From: Suilimivivens aceti
GTDB taxonomy: Bacteria > Bacillota > Clostridia > Lachnospirales > Lachnospiraceae
Direction: 5' to 3'
Length of the DNA: 64,000 nucleotides
NCBI RefSeq assembly: GCF_025567405.1
Contig: NZ_JAOQKJ010000002.1
Coordinates: 248,001 to 312,000, forward strand
Shown here: piece after piece, positions 17,450 to 26,171 of the stretch
Layout of the letters: every line of letters begins with the position of its first letter
How positions within the stretch are numbered: position 1 is the stretch's first letter
The notes under the pieces: generated by a model
The model's database searches: none
What the model saw: the letters and a program-made list of their open reading frames with translations, nothing else
Told to the model about the DNA's origin: nothing
Translations under genes and position numbers: made by a program

Positions 17450-18316
17450 TCAGTTTTCTCCTTTTTTCTTATCTTCTTTTTCTTCTTTTGCCAGCTTCTT
17501 CACCAACACGGCTTTGATCATCCGGTTTTCCACTGACAGTATTTTAAATTCATAGCCGTCTACAACAATAGAAAATTTTTCATTCTCTTCAGGAATCTTA
17601 TCCATTTTGGAGATCAGGAATCCATTCAGCGTTTCAAACTCCTGTTCCTCAAAGGAAATACCAAATCTCTCTTCCAGCTCCTTCAGCTTGGTCACACCTT
17701 CAATTATGTACTCATCGGTATTTCCGGTTTCACGGATATGCTTTTCTTCTTCGTCATATTCGTCCATGATATTTCCAACGATTTCTTCCAGAATATCTTC
17801 CATGGCAATCAGTCCAAGCGTCTGTCCATACTCATCTACCACGATAACCATCTGGGTTTTGGTCTTCTGCATGGTTCTGAACAGATCTGCAATATTCTTT
17901 GTTTCCGGAACAAACATGGCTTCCCTGACAAGTCCCTCAATCTCTCCTACAGGTTTCTCCAGATTTCCCGGAATATTATGGGAACGTACCGCATCCCGGA
18001 AATGAAGGATTCCTTCTATATGATCGATATTTTCATGATATACAGGAAATCTGCTCTTATTCTCACTGAGCATATAATCAAGAGCCTCTGACAATGTCAT
18101 TTCTCTGTCTATGGCCAGGATATTTGACCTGTTTGTCATAATATCCTTGGCTTCCTTGTCGCCAAACTCAAAAATATTGGTAATCATTTCCGCTTCTGTC
18201 TCATGAAGCACTCCATGCTCATGACCTTCATTCACCATGGAAATAATTTCTTCTTCCACATTGTCAGGAGTCTCTTCCCCGTAGATCCCAAGCTTGCGGA
18301 ACAAATTGTTTTTCAT
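17450..18316 (-). CDS. Soluble CorC/HlyC-type CBS-pair protein
   Basis: 288 residues. Two CBS motifs (about residues 60-120 and 125-180, containing SRFPVYHENIDHIEGIL and MVIVVDEYGQTLGLIAMEDILEEIVG) are followed by a CorC_HlyC domain (about 205-280). The membrane DUF21 domain found in full-length hemolysin C/TlyC exporters is absent, so this is the soluble CorC-like form; the N-terminus EEEIISMVNEGHEHG is the usual linker that precedes the CBS pair. CBS pairs bind adenosine nucleotides. Possible roles are in ion-transport regulation; not proven from sequence. Confidence 0.9.
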   Translation of the reverse strand: MKNNLFRKLGIYGEETPDNVEEEIISMVNEGHEHGVLHETEAEMITNIFEFGDKEAKDIMTNRSNILAIDREMTLSEALDYMLSENKSRFPVYHENIDHIEGILHFRDAVRSHNIPGNLEKPVGEIEGLVREAMFVPETKNIADLFRTMQKTKTQMVIVVDEYGQTLGLIAMEDILEEIVGNIMDEYDEEEKHIRETGNTDEYIIEGVTKLKELEERFGISFEEQEFETLNGFLISKMDKIPEENEKFSIVVDGYEFKILSVENRMIKAVLVKKLAKEEKEDKKKGEN

Positions 18317-18389
18317 TTTTCATCTCCTTTGTACACGCCAGACAGAATATCACGATAAAATATATCATTTTCACAGCCGCTAGTCAAGT

Positions 18390-18731
18390 TTATGTAGTCA
18401 GTTCCAGACTGATCATCAGACCACGGTTCACCTTTTTCATGATGTCCTCATCCAGATGGCACACTTTATCCTTCAGTCTCTGCTTATCAATGGTACGCAG
18501 CTGCTCCAGCAAAATGACCGAGTCCTTCATCATGTCATACCTTCCTGCCTGCAATTCTATATGCGTCGGAAGATTCGCCTTGTTCATGCGTGAAGTGATA
18601 GCTGCACAGATGATCGTCGGACTGTGCCTGTTGCCAATATCATTCTGTATGATAAGTACCGGACGGATGCCTCCCTGCTCTGATCCGATCACCGGCCGTA
18701 AGTCTGCATAATAAATATCTCCTCTTTTCAT
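18390..18731 (-). CDS. mazF: MazF/PemK-type endoribonuclease (NdoA-like), no adjacent antitoxin
   Basis: 113 residues, very close to Bacillus NdoA. The key segments are intact: MKRGDIYYADL, GSEQGGIRPVLIIQND with the catalytic arginine, and AAITSRM with the catalytic threonine, then LLEQLRTIDKQRL. NdoA cleaves single-stranded mRNA at short specific sites. In Bacillus the antitoxin gene ndoAI lies between alr and ndoA; here alr is the upstream neighbour too, but the 87-base gap (18732-18818) is too small for an antitoxin of about 93 residues and holds no open frame. The regulator must be elsewhere or absent. Confidence 0.93.
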   Translation of the reverse strand: MKRGDIYYADLRPVIGSEQGGIRPVLIIQNDIGNRHSPTIICAAITSRMNKANLPTHIELQAGRYDMMKDSVILLEQLRTIDKQRLKDKVCHLDEDIMKKVNRGLMISLELTT

Positions 18732-18818
18732 CTACACACACCCTTCATTCTAAATGTTCTGTAGTACTGATTCTTTCCATTTATATCTGAAGGTATTCAA
18801 TTCACAGGAGAAAATCCG

Positions 18819-20012
18819 TTATATGTCCTGATAATTATCCTGGATATACCGGACTTCCCCTTCCTTTGTATAGACCCTTGGCACTCTCTTTGAGAGGCAG
18901 CAGGCAAGTTCATAATTAAACCGGCCGGAAAGCCTGCCAAGCTCTTCCATAGTGATCTCTTCTCCGGCATCTCTTCCGATCAGGATTACCTCATCTCCCA
19001 TTTTGACATCTTCTATATCAGAAACATCTGCCATAAACTGATCCATACAGATCCTTCCGAGGATTCTCACTCTTTTTCCATGGATCAGTACTTCTCCCTT
19101 ACCGGAAAGTCCCCTTGGATAGCCATCTCCATATCCTACCGGTATGGTCGCTATCTTCATGGTATGGTCTGCAACAAAGGTGCCTCCATAGCTTACCGGT
19201 GTTCCCTTCTCTATTTCCTTAATATAAATAATACTGCTATGCAGGGACAGTACCGGTGTCAGTTCAACGATCTCCCTTGACACCACATCAGATGGCCAGA
19301 GACCGTAAAGAATGATCCCTGCTCTCCCGGCATCCAGATCATCCTGTGGCAACTCAATGATCCCTGCGCTGTTATCACAGTGCCTGATTGCAAAAATATG
19401 GCCGGTTTCCTTCTCTATCAGTCTGATGAAGGAAGAAAAGCTTTCAAACTGCTTCTCTGTAAAAGCCTTATTCTCCTCATCTGCTCTTGCAAAATGTGTC
19501 AGAATCCCCTCTGCTTCAATCTCCCTCACCGCAAGGAGCTTCTGTACAAAGGAAAGTCCTCTTTCATCCGGTGTGATCCCAATTCTGCTCATACCTGTGT
19601 CCACCTTCACATGGACTATTGCTTTCTTGTGTATCCCCTCCTTCTCCAGTTCCCTGACGGCCTCTGCAAGCTGCATGAGCGTATCCTCCCGGAATACCGC
19701 CATTCTGATATCTTCCCGTATCAATTCCTTATAGCTGTAGGGAAATGTATACCCAAGAATCAGGATCATTTTCCGCACACCCGCTTTCCGGAGAGCCAGT
19801 GCTTCCTCTGCTGTTGCCACAGCATAACCACTTACTTCCTCAAGCTGCTCCAGCTCTCTTGCGACCGGCACTGCGCCATGTCCGTAAGCATCCGTCTTTA
19901 TCACACAGATCAGCTTTACCCCCTGCTTCATATTGGTCTTTATATGCTGCACATTCCGGATCAGTGCGTCCAGATCGATCTGTGCATATACCCTCTGATA
20001 TTCTTCCTTCAT
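18819..20012 (-). CDS. alr: Alanine racemase
   Basis: 397 residues. A PLP enzyme that makes D-alanine for peptidoglycan. The PLP lysine is in VIKTDAYGHGAVP (about residue 39), the substrate region HVKVDTGMSRIG and the C-terminal catalytic tyrosine region (PVSYGGTF) and CMDQFMADVS are present. It follows the nnr gene by two bases, the arrangement (nnr, alr, mazF) seen in many Firmicutes, and precedes the toxin gene by 87 bases. Confidence 0.97.
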   Translation of the reverse strand: MKEEYQRVYAQIDLDALIRNVQHIKTNMKQGVKLICVIKTDAYGHGAVPVARELEQLEEVSGYAVATAEEALALRKAGVRKMILILGYTFPYSYKELIREDIRMAVFREDTLMQLAEAVRELEKEGIHKKAIVHVKVDTGMSRIGITPDERGLSFVQKLLAVREIEAEGILTHFARADEENKAFTEKQFESFSSFIRLIEKETGHIFAIRHCDNSAGIIELPQDDLDAGRAGIILYGLWPSDVVSREIVELTPVLSLHSSIIYIKEIEKGTPVSYGGTFVADHTMKIATIPVGYGDGYPRGLSGKGEVLIHGKRVRILGRICMDQFMADVSDIEDVKMGDEVILIGRDAGEEITMEELGRLSGRFNYELACCLSKRVPRVYTKEGEVRYIQDNYQDI

Positions 20013-20014
20013 GA

Positions 20015-21550
20015 TCAGATCCTCTTTTCCCTCTCTGCTGTTTCTTCCTTCAGCAGTTCTTTCAGTTCAGCAGAAATGTCAGATGCCAGCATTCCTCGTT
20101 TTCCCTGCTTTTCTGCAGCCATATCTCCGGCAAGCCCATGGAGGAATACTCCACAGCATGCTGCCTGAAAATATTCAAGTGAAGCAGACAGTGCCCCGAT
20201 GACACCGGCAAGCACATCCCCGCTTCCTGCAGTAGCCATCCCGTCATTTCCTGTCCTGTTCAGATAAACCATCCTTTCATCCGGTGACGCAACAAGTGTT
20301 ACCGCATCCTTGCCTGCTATCACGCAGCCATACTCCTTTGCCAGCTTCTTTAAATAAAATGCCGGATTTTCTTTGTAGGTATTCATGGAAATGCCTGCAA
20401 GACGGATAAATTCCCCTGGATGGGGTGTCAGAATCACCCTGCCCTTCTGATATTTTAACAGCTTTTCCTGCAGAGAGCCTTCCCTTGCGATCAGATTCAG
20501 ACCATCCGCATCAATAACTGCTCTTTTTTCTCCCTGTTCCAGGATCATTTCCATCAGCAGCTCTGCGTTTTCATCTGTAGAGATCCCGCATCCTGCCACG
20601 ATCACATCTGCCCATGCTATACTCTGCCTTACTTTTTCTTCCTCAGGCTTACCCTCGTAAGTGTAGATCATGGCTTCCGGAAGCTCCCTTAAGATCAGAT
20701 CCCTGTTTTCGGCAGCTGTAATGATCTTCAGCATACCGGCACCACTTCTTAAAATTGTTTTTCCACACAGTAGCGCTGCTCCAGCCATATCCCTGCTTCC
20801 CGCTACAAGCAGTATCCTCCCGAAGGTTCCTTTATTGCCAAACGCTGCTCTCTCTGGCAGAATCCCATGTATATCTTCTTCCCTGTATGAAAAAAACGAA
20901 GGCTCCTTTCCTGATTTGAAAGACTCCGGGATACCAATATTATGAACCACGGTATGACCACACAGCATTTTCCCCGGATACAGATAGTGTCCTGCTTTTC
21001 CATACTGAAGAGCAACAGTAAGCTCAGCTTTCACTGCACACCCCAGTATCTTCCCGGAATCTGCACAGACTCCTGAAGGGATATCCACAGCGATTACTCT
21101 GCTTCCCTTTTCACCATAACAGTTGATTGCCCTGACAGCTTCTTCATATATCCCTGTGATCTCTCTTGTCAGCCCTGTTCCAAACAAACAGTCCACTACC
21201 ATATCATATTCTGCTTTTGCTGATTTGCTATTGACTGTAATACCAAGCTGTTTCAGGATTGAGAGCTGGCTCCCGCACTCCATGCTCAGCTTCTCTGTAT
21301 TTCCTATCAGGAAAATATCAGCGTGGATCCCCTTTTCTGCCAGCAGCCTTGCAAGTGCAAGTCCATCTCCCCCATTGTTTCCGCAGCCTGCAAATATTGC
21401 AATACGGATCGTTTCAGAGAGAAATGCCTCTATCTCTGAGAACACAGAAAGTGCCGCTCTCTCCATCAGTACCATGGCAGGTATCCCACAGTCTTTGATC
21501 GCTGTCATGTCACACTCTCTCATCTCTTTGGATGTAACAATATACTCCAT
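20015..21550 (-). CDS. nnr: Bifunctional NAD(P)H-hydrate epimerase / ADP-dependent NAD(P)H-hydrate dehydratase
   Basis: 511 residues. The N-terminal half (about 1-215) is the YjeF_N epimerase with FAGCGNNGGDGLALARLL and VDIPSGVCAD; the C-terminal half (about 225-505) is the ribokinase-like dehydratase with LLVAGSRDMAGAALL, LTPHPGEF and the active-site NDGMATAGSGDVLAG. Together they repair hydrated NADH and NADPH. The two-domain fusion is the usual bacterial form. Transcribed with alr. Confidence 0.97.
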   Translation of the reverse strand: MEYIVTSKEMRECDMTAIKDCGIPAMVLMERAALSVFSEIEAFLSETIRIAIFAGCGNNGGDGLALARLLAEKGIHADIFLIGNTEKLSMECGSQLSILKQLGITVNSKSAKAEYDMVVDCLFGTGLTREITGIYEEAVRAINCYGEKGSRVIAVDIPSGVCADSGKILGCAVKAELTVALQYGKAGHYLYPGKMLCGHTVVHNIGIPESFKSGKEPSFFSYREEDIHGILPERAAFGNKGTFGRILLVAGSRDMAGAALLCGKTILRSGAGMLKIITAAENRDLILRELPEAMIYTYEGKPEEEKVRQSIAWADVIVAGCGISTDENAELLMEMILEQGEKRAVIDADGLNLIAREGSLQEKLLKYQKGRVILTPHPGEFIRLAGISMNTYKENPAFYLKKLAKEYGCVIAGKDAVTLVASPDERMVYLNRTGNDGMATAGSGDVLAGVIGALSASLEYFQAACCGVFLHGLAGDMAAEKQGKRGMLASDISAELKELLKEETAEREKRI

Positions 21551-21572
21551 AAAACCCCCTTCAAAAAGAAAT

Positions 21573-21600
21573 AGAAAGTACGCCAGCGGGCAGACTTTCT
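21573..21600 (-). terminator. Terminator after the coiled-coil gene
   Basis: Minus-strand hairpin with arms AGAAAGT/ACTTTCT plus an inner GCC/GGC, overlapping the stop codon at 21601-21599 and followed by a T-rich ATTTCTTTTTG. It ends the rex operon and separates it from nnr. Confidence 0.65.
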
Positions 21601-22234
21601 ATGATTTCTTTTCTTCCTGTTCTTTTATAACAGGCTTAAAATTCTGAAGATCAAATATATCGACTACTTCCGGTCCGAAGACATTATGCATATAAGTATA
21701 AATATTCTGGCTGGTTCCCTGCATCTCCTGCCTTCTCACCAGCTTTTCCTTTAATTCTTCTCTCGTAGAATCAATCCATTCTGTGAGAGTTTCAATTTCC
21801 TGCCCATTTTTCTTAAGCAGGTCATAGGAAATCTCCATGGTCTTCAGCATCAGCTTACGATTGACCTCATCCAGTTCTCCCGGCAGACTGATCAGAAGAT
21901 CCTCGCATTCATCAATCTTTCTGTTACATTCTTCTATCAGTGCTTTATGCTCATCCAGCTTCTTTTCAGCCTTCTTATCTGTCCCGTCACATCCGGTCTC
22001 AGCCAGTATAACAATCTCGTCCATCAGTCTTTTTTTCAGTTTTTTCAGCTTCTTCAATTCATTTGCCGCACCGGCCTGCTGTTTTAACAGCTCTGTCTGT
22101 TCTGCAGATAGTGTGTGAATCTTCTTCTCTGCCCCTATGCTTACAACCAGCTGGTGCCATTGGTGATCCAATGTCAATGGCGGCAGCTTCCTGCCAGAAA
22201 GGGCATGTCTGAATTCTTCGTCTGATTTTGCCAC
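21599..22234 (-). CDS. Coiled-coil protein of unknown function
   Basis: 211 residues, not recognised by name. Almost the whole protein between residues 38 and 170 is predicted helical coiled coil, rich in K, E and L (ELKKLKKLKKRLMDEI, and ELDEVNRKLMLKTMEI). The N-terminus (FRHALSGRKLPPLTLDHQWHQL) and C-terminus (YTYMHNVFGPEVVDIFDLQNF) look conserved in style. No membrane segment or signal peptide is seen. It is 18 bases downstream of rex and ends at a terminator, so it is probably co-transcribed with rex. The function is not predictable from this sequence. Confidence 0.8.
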   Translation of the reverse strand: MAKSDEEFRHALSGRKLPPLTLDHQWHQLVVSIGAEKKIHTLSAEQTELLKQQAGAANELKKLKKLKKRLMDEIVILAETGCDGTDKKAEKKLDEHKALIEECNRKIDECEDLLISLPGELDEVNRKLMLKTMEISYDLLKKNGQEIETLTEWIDSTREELKEKLVRRQEMQGTSQNIYTYMHNVFGPEVVDIFDLQNFKPVIKEQEEKKS

Positions 22235-22252
22235 GTTTCCTCACTCCAATCA

Positions 22253-22897
22253 TCAGGCATCATAATGTGTTTCATATCGGTTAATATTATAGGTCAGCTT
22301 CATGAGACTGTCTGAAAGGTGTACATTCTCAACCTGTACATCCGGCGGCACATTCAGATCCACATGTGCAAAGTTCCAGATGCCACGGATTCCTTCCTTG
22401 ACCAGTTCCTCGGCTACTTCTACTGCACAGTTCTTTGGAATGGTAAGCACTGCAATGTCGATCGCATTCTCTCTGACAAAGGACGACAGCTCTTTCATGG
22501 GAAGCACTTCCATATCCCGGATTCTCCTGCCATACAGCGCTGGATTATTGTCAAATATCCCCCGGAATAAAAATCCTCTTCTTTCAAAGTTCATGTAATT
22601 GGCCAGCGCCTGACCAAGATTTCCGGCACCTATGATGATCAGATTATGTGTCTGATCAAGACCAAGTATCTTACCGATCTCGCCATAGAGATATTCTACC
22701 TTGTATCCATAGCCCTGCTGTCCAAAGCCACCAAAATTATTAAAATCCTGCCGGATCTGGGAAGCAGTCACCTTCATAATATCACTTAATTCCTGACTGG
22801 AAACCCGCTCGATCCCCTGGTCCTTCAGTTCACCAAGATACCGGAAATATCTTGGCAGCCGTCCTATGACGGCCTGTGATATTCCTTTATTTTCCAC
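22253..22897 (-). CDS. rex: Redox-sensing transcriptional repressor Rex
   Basis: 214 residues with the chosen GTG start. Rex is a homodimer that binds DNA when NAD/NADH is high and releases it when NADH rises, controlling fermentation and respiration genes. It has an N-terminal winged helix (GISQAVIGRLPRYFRYL, VTASQIRQDF) and a Rossmann domain (IIGAGNLGQALANYMNF). The frame is open to a TTG at 22939, but a consensus promoter (22956-22928) covers that region and starts the RNA at about 22921; ATG 22912 has no SD, while GTG 22897 has GGGAG eight bases upstream and gives the typical Rex N-terminus. Confidence 0.95.
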   Translation of the reverse strand: MENKGISQAVIGRLPRYFRYLGELKDQGIERVSSQELSDIMKVTASQIRQDFNNFGGFGQQGYGYKVEYLYGEIGKILGLDQTHNLIIIGAGNLGQALANYMNFERRGFLFRGIFDNNPALYGRRIRDMEVLPMKELSSFVRENAIDIAVLTIPKNCAVEVAEELVKEGIRGIWNFAHVDLNVPPDVQVENVHLSDSLMKLTYNINRYETHYDA

Positions 22898-22927
22898 AAT
22901 ACCAGCTCCCATATGATTAATAATTTT

Positions 22928-22956
22928 ATCATAGCTCAATGTTAAAAAAATGTCAA
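22928..22956 (-). promoter_or_regulatory. rex promoter with possible Rex half-sites
   Basis: Minus strand: TTGACA (22956-22951), 17-base spacer, TATGAT (22933-22928), a near-perfect sigma-A promoter. The stretch TTGACA-TTTTTT-TAACAT (22956-22939) matches 9 of 12 fixed positions of the Rex operator TTGTTA-N6-TAACAA as I know it, so autoregulation is plausible. Confidence 0.7.
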
Positions 22957-22967
22957 TTCTTCCTGCA

Positions 22968-22996
22968 TTGACAGAAAGCCGCTAAAACGCTACACT
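22968..22996 (+). promoter_or_regulatory. Promoter of the ABC-F gene
   Basis: TTGACA (22968-22973), 17-base spacer, TACACT (22991-22996), about 38 bases before the chosen start codon. It is divergent from the rex promoter, with the two -35 boxes only 11 bases apart. Confidence 0.65.
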
Positions 22997-23034
22997 CTAA
23001 GATGATAAAAACAAATACGAAAAGGACATTTTTT

Positions 23035-24954
23035 ATGATTTTATCCTGTCAGAATCTATCCAAAGCCTTTAACGAAAAACCCATCCTCAAGGATGTTTCC
23101 TTCCATATTGAAGAGCACGACAAAGCAGCAATTGTTGGTATCAACGGAGTGGGCAAAACTACTCTGCTGCGTATCATCGTCGGGGAGCTGCCTGCTGATT
23201 CCGGTATCGTCACCCTGAAAAAGGAGGCCTCCTTCGGCTATCTGGCGCAGAACCAGAATGTAAACAGTGAAAATACCATTTATGAAGAATTACTCTCTGT
23301 CAAAGCACCTGTCATTGCCATGGAAAAACAGCTCCGTGAAATGGAAGAAAAAATGCATACTGTAAACGGCCGTGAGCTGGACAGCCTCATGGAAAACTAT
23401 GCCAGGCTGAACCATCAGTTCGAACTGGAAAACGGCTATGCCTATCAGAGTGAGATCGGCGGTGTGCTAAAGGGACTTGGCTTTGCCGAAGAGGATTTTG
23501 GCAAACAGATTTCCACTCTCTCCGGTGGTCAGAAAACAAGAGTCGCCCTGTCAAAGCTCCTCCTGAAAAAACCGGAGCTGATCATCCTCGATGAGCCAAC
23601 AAACCATCTCGACCTGAATGCAATTGCCTGGCTTGAAAACTATCTTCTGAATTATAAGGGTGCCGTTCTTACTGTTTCCCATGACCGTTATTTTCTGGAT
23701 CGTTTTGCCGGCAAGATCATTGAAATTGATCAGACAAAGGCTACCACCTTCCTTGGCAATTACACAGCTTACGCAGCCAAAAAGGAAATTCTGCGTACTG
23801 CTGCAAGAAATGCCTATTTGAACCAGCAGCAGGAGATCCGTCATCAGGAGGCAGTCATTGAAAAGCTGAAAAGCTTTAATCGTGAAAAATCCATCAAACG
23901 GGCAGAAAGCCGGGAAAAGATGCTGAATAAGATTGAAGTCCTTGAAAAGCCAACGGAAGCCCGGGCTGATATCCATATGACACTGACTCCCCGCTGTCAG
24001 AGTGGAAATGATGTTCTTCATATAGAGCATCTTGCCAAATCCTTCGATGACCTTTCCCTGTTCCAGGATATCAGCATAGATATTAAAAGAGGCGAACACG
24101 TAGCCATCATTGGTGATAACGGTACAGGGAAAACCACGATCCTTAAGATCATCAATGACCTTGTTCCTGCCGACAGTGGTACGATCACGCTTGGTACAAA
24201 TGTACATATTGGCTACTACGATCAGGAGCATCATGTCCTGCATCCGGACAAAACGCTTTTTGACGAAATTTCTGATGAGTACCCTTCTCTTACCGGTACC
24301 CAGATCCGTAATACACTTGCAGCTTTTCTGTTTACCGGTGATGATGTATTCAAACTGATCCGTGATTTAAGTGGTGGAGAACGAGGCCGCGTTTCTCTGG
24401 CTAAGCTCATGCTTTCCGAATCCAACTTCCTGATCCTGGATGAGCCGACAAACCACCTTGATATCGCCTCCAAGGAAATCCTTGAGGATGCGGTAAATGC
24501 CTATGAAGGAACTGTCCTGTATGTTTCCCATGACAGATACTTCATTAACCGGACGGCATCCAGGATCCTGGAACTATCTGGCGGCCAGCTTACCGGCTTT
24601 CTTGGAAACTATGATTATTATCTGGAAAAGAAAACCGGTGATCTTCCAAACGGAGATCTTGCTGTGAAAAATACTGTTTCCAAAACCCCTGCCCCGCCCT
24701 CCGAGGGCATGCAGGACTGGAAAGCCCAGAAGGAGCAGCAGGCAAAGCAGCGCAAGAAGGAAAATGATATCCGGAAATGTGAAGAAGAAATCGCAAAGCT
24801 GGAAGAAAAAGATAAACAGCTTGATAACGAAATGGCACTTCCCGAAAATGCGACCAATGTGGCAAAGCTTCAGGAGCTGACAAAGGAAAAAGAAAGCATC
24901 TCTGCAAGACTTGAAGAATTATATGAAAAATGGGAAACGCTGGAGGCCTTATAA
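23035..24954 (+). CDS. ABC-F family ATPase (YdiF/Uup-like)
   Basis: 639 residues from ATG 23035 (SD AAAGGA eight bases upstream); an ATG at 23002 in the same frame lacks an SD. It has two ABC cassettes with Walker A GINGVGKTT and GDNGTGKTT, signatures LSGGQKTRV and LSGGERGRV, and Walker B LDEPTNHLD twice, no membrane domain, an interdomain helical linker, and a C-terminal coiled coil of about 70 residues rich in K and E. ABC-F proteins bind the ribosomal E site and modulate translation; some give antibiotic resistance, but nothing here indicates a resistance subtype. The last five codons lie inside a terminator hairpin shared with icd. Confidence 0.93.
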   Translation: MILSCQNLSKAFNEKPILKDVSFHIEEHDKAAIVGINGVGKTTLLRIIVGELPADSGIVTLKKEASFGYLAQNQNVNSENTIYEELLSVKAPVIAMEKQLREMEEKMHTVNGRELDSLMENYARLNHQFELENGYAYQSEIGGVLKGLGFAEEDFGKQISTLSGGQKTRVALSKLLLKKPELIILDEPTNHLDLNAIAWLENYLLNYKGAVLTVSHDRYFLDRFAGKIIEIDQTKATTFLGNYTAYAAKKEILRTAARNAYLNQQQEIRHQEAVIEKLKSFNREKSIKRAESREKMLNKIEVLEKPTEARADIHMTLTPRCQSGNDVLHIEHLAKSFDDLSLFQDISIDIKRGEHVAIIGDNGTGKTTILKIINDLVPADSGTITLGTNVHIGYYDQEHHVLHPDKTLFDEISDEYPSLTGTQIRNTLAAFLFTGDDVFKLIRDLSGGERGRVSLAKLMLSESNFLILDEPTNHLDIASKEILEDAVNAYEGTVLYVSHDRYFINRTASRILELSGGQLTGFLGNYDYYLEKKTGDLPNGDLAVKNTVSKTPAPPSEGMQDWKAQKEQQAKQRKKENDIRKCEEEIAKLEEKDKQLDNEMALPENATNVAKLQELTKEKESISARLEELYEKWETLEAL

Positions 24955-24970
24955 GGCTTCCAGCGTTTTT
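24935..24970. terminator. Bidirectional terminator embedded in the 3' ends of two convergent genes
   Basis: An inverted repeat with arms AAACGCTGGAGGCC (24935-24948) and GGCTTCCAGCGTTT (24954-24967), centred on a TTATAA palindrome and followed by T residues on the plus strand and, after CCCA, by TTTTT on the minus strand. Both genes end inside it: the ABC-F stop is 24952-24954 and the icd stop is 24951-24949, so the genes overlap by six bases. Confidence 0.85.
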
Positions 24971-26157
24971 CTGATTTCTTTGATAAAGTTCTCACTGTTC
25001 AGAACTGTTACATTTTCAAGGGATGTGATCAGGGCAAGATCCTTTGTCATCTTACCGTCTTCGATCGTCTTTAAAGTTGCTTTTTCCAGCCTGTCCGCAA
25101 AGGCGATCAGATCATCAAGGCCATCCAGTTCCCCTCTTTTCCGGAGTGCCCCGGTCCAGGCAAATATCGTTGCCACAGAGTTTGTAGAGGTTTCCTCCCC
25201 CTTCAGGTGCTTATAATAATGTCTCTGTACCGTTCCATGTGCTGCCTCATACTCATAAACACCGGCAGGGGATACCAGCACAGAGGTCATCATGGCAAGG
25301 GATCCAAACGCAGAAGAAACCATATCACTCATCACATCACCGTCATAATTCTTACAGGCCCAGATGAAGCCGCCCTCTGCTTTCATGACTCTGGCTACCG
25401 CATCATCGATCAGCGTATAGAAATAGGTGATTCCTGCATCCTTAAACTGCGCTTCAAATTCCTTTTCATATACCTCCTGGAAAATATCCTTAAAGTCATG
25501 ATCATATTTCTTGGAAATAGTATCCTTAGTTGCAAACCACAGATCCTGCTTCGTTGCTAATGCATAGGAGAAGCATGCTCTCGCAAAGCTGGTAATGGAT
25601 TTGTCTGTATTATGGATTCCCTGGATAATACCGCTTCCTGTAAACTGATGGATCAGTTCTCTTGTCTCTGTTCCGTCCTCTGCTGTAAACACCAGTTCTG
25701 CTTTTCCAGGTCCCGGCACCTTGATCTCTGTATTTTTATAGACATCACCATAGGCATGACGTGCCAGTGTGATCGGCTTCTTCCAGTTTCTGACACAGGG
25801 CTCGATTCCCTTTACTACGATGGGCGCACGGAATACAGTTCCATCAAGGATCGCACGGATCGTACCATTCGGACTCTTCCACATCTCCTTCAGATTATAT
25901 TCTGTCATTCTGGCTGCATTTGGTGTAATGGTCGCACATTTAACAGCCACACCATACTTTTTCGTAGCCTCCGCACTCTCCACTGTTACCCTGTCATCAG
26001 TCTCATTTCTATGTTCCAACCCAAGATCATAATATTCTGTCTTCAGATCAATATAAGGAATAAGCAGCTCATCCTTGATCATCTTCCAGAGGATCCTGGT
26101 CATTTCATCCCCGTCCATTTCCACGAGCGGGGTGGTCATTTTTATCTTCTCAGCCAT
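24949..26157 (-). CDS. icd: NADP-dependent isocitrate dehydrogenase
   Basis: 402 residues, the eukaryotic-type (subfamily II) homodimeric enzyme. It converts isocitrate to 2-oxoglutarate and CO2 with NADP. Visible are PLVEMDGDEMTRILW near the N-terminus, the substrate segment SPNGTIRAILDGTVFR, and the NADP region EAAHGTVQRHYY with TNSVATIFAWTGALRKRGE. It is the last gene of the operon Re-citrate synthase, GntR, icd, which supplies 2-oxoglutarate for glutamate. Aconitase is not in the window. Its C-terminus TLEAL is encoded by a shared terminator. Confidence 0.97.
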   Translation of the reverse strand: MAEKIKMTTPLVEMDGDEMTRILWKMIKDELLIPYIDLKTEYYDLGLEHRNETDDRVTVESAEATKKYGVAVKCATITPNAARMTEYNLKEMWKSPNGTIRAILDGTVFRAPIVVKGIEPCVRNWKKPITLARHAYGDVYKNTEIKVPGPGKAELVFTAEDGTETRELIHQFTGSGIIQGIHNTDKSITSFARACFSYALATKQDLWFATKDTISKKYDHDFKDIFQEVYEKEFEAQFKDAGITYFYTLIDDAVARVMKAEGGFIWACKNYDGDVMSDMVSSAFGSLAMMTSVLVSPAGVYEYEAAHGTVQRHYYKHLKGEETSTNSVATIFAWTGALRKRGELDGLDDLIAFADRLEKATLKTIEDGKMTKDLALITSLENVTVLNSENFIKEIRKTLEAL

Positions 26158-26171
26158 ATGCTCTTTCTCTC

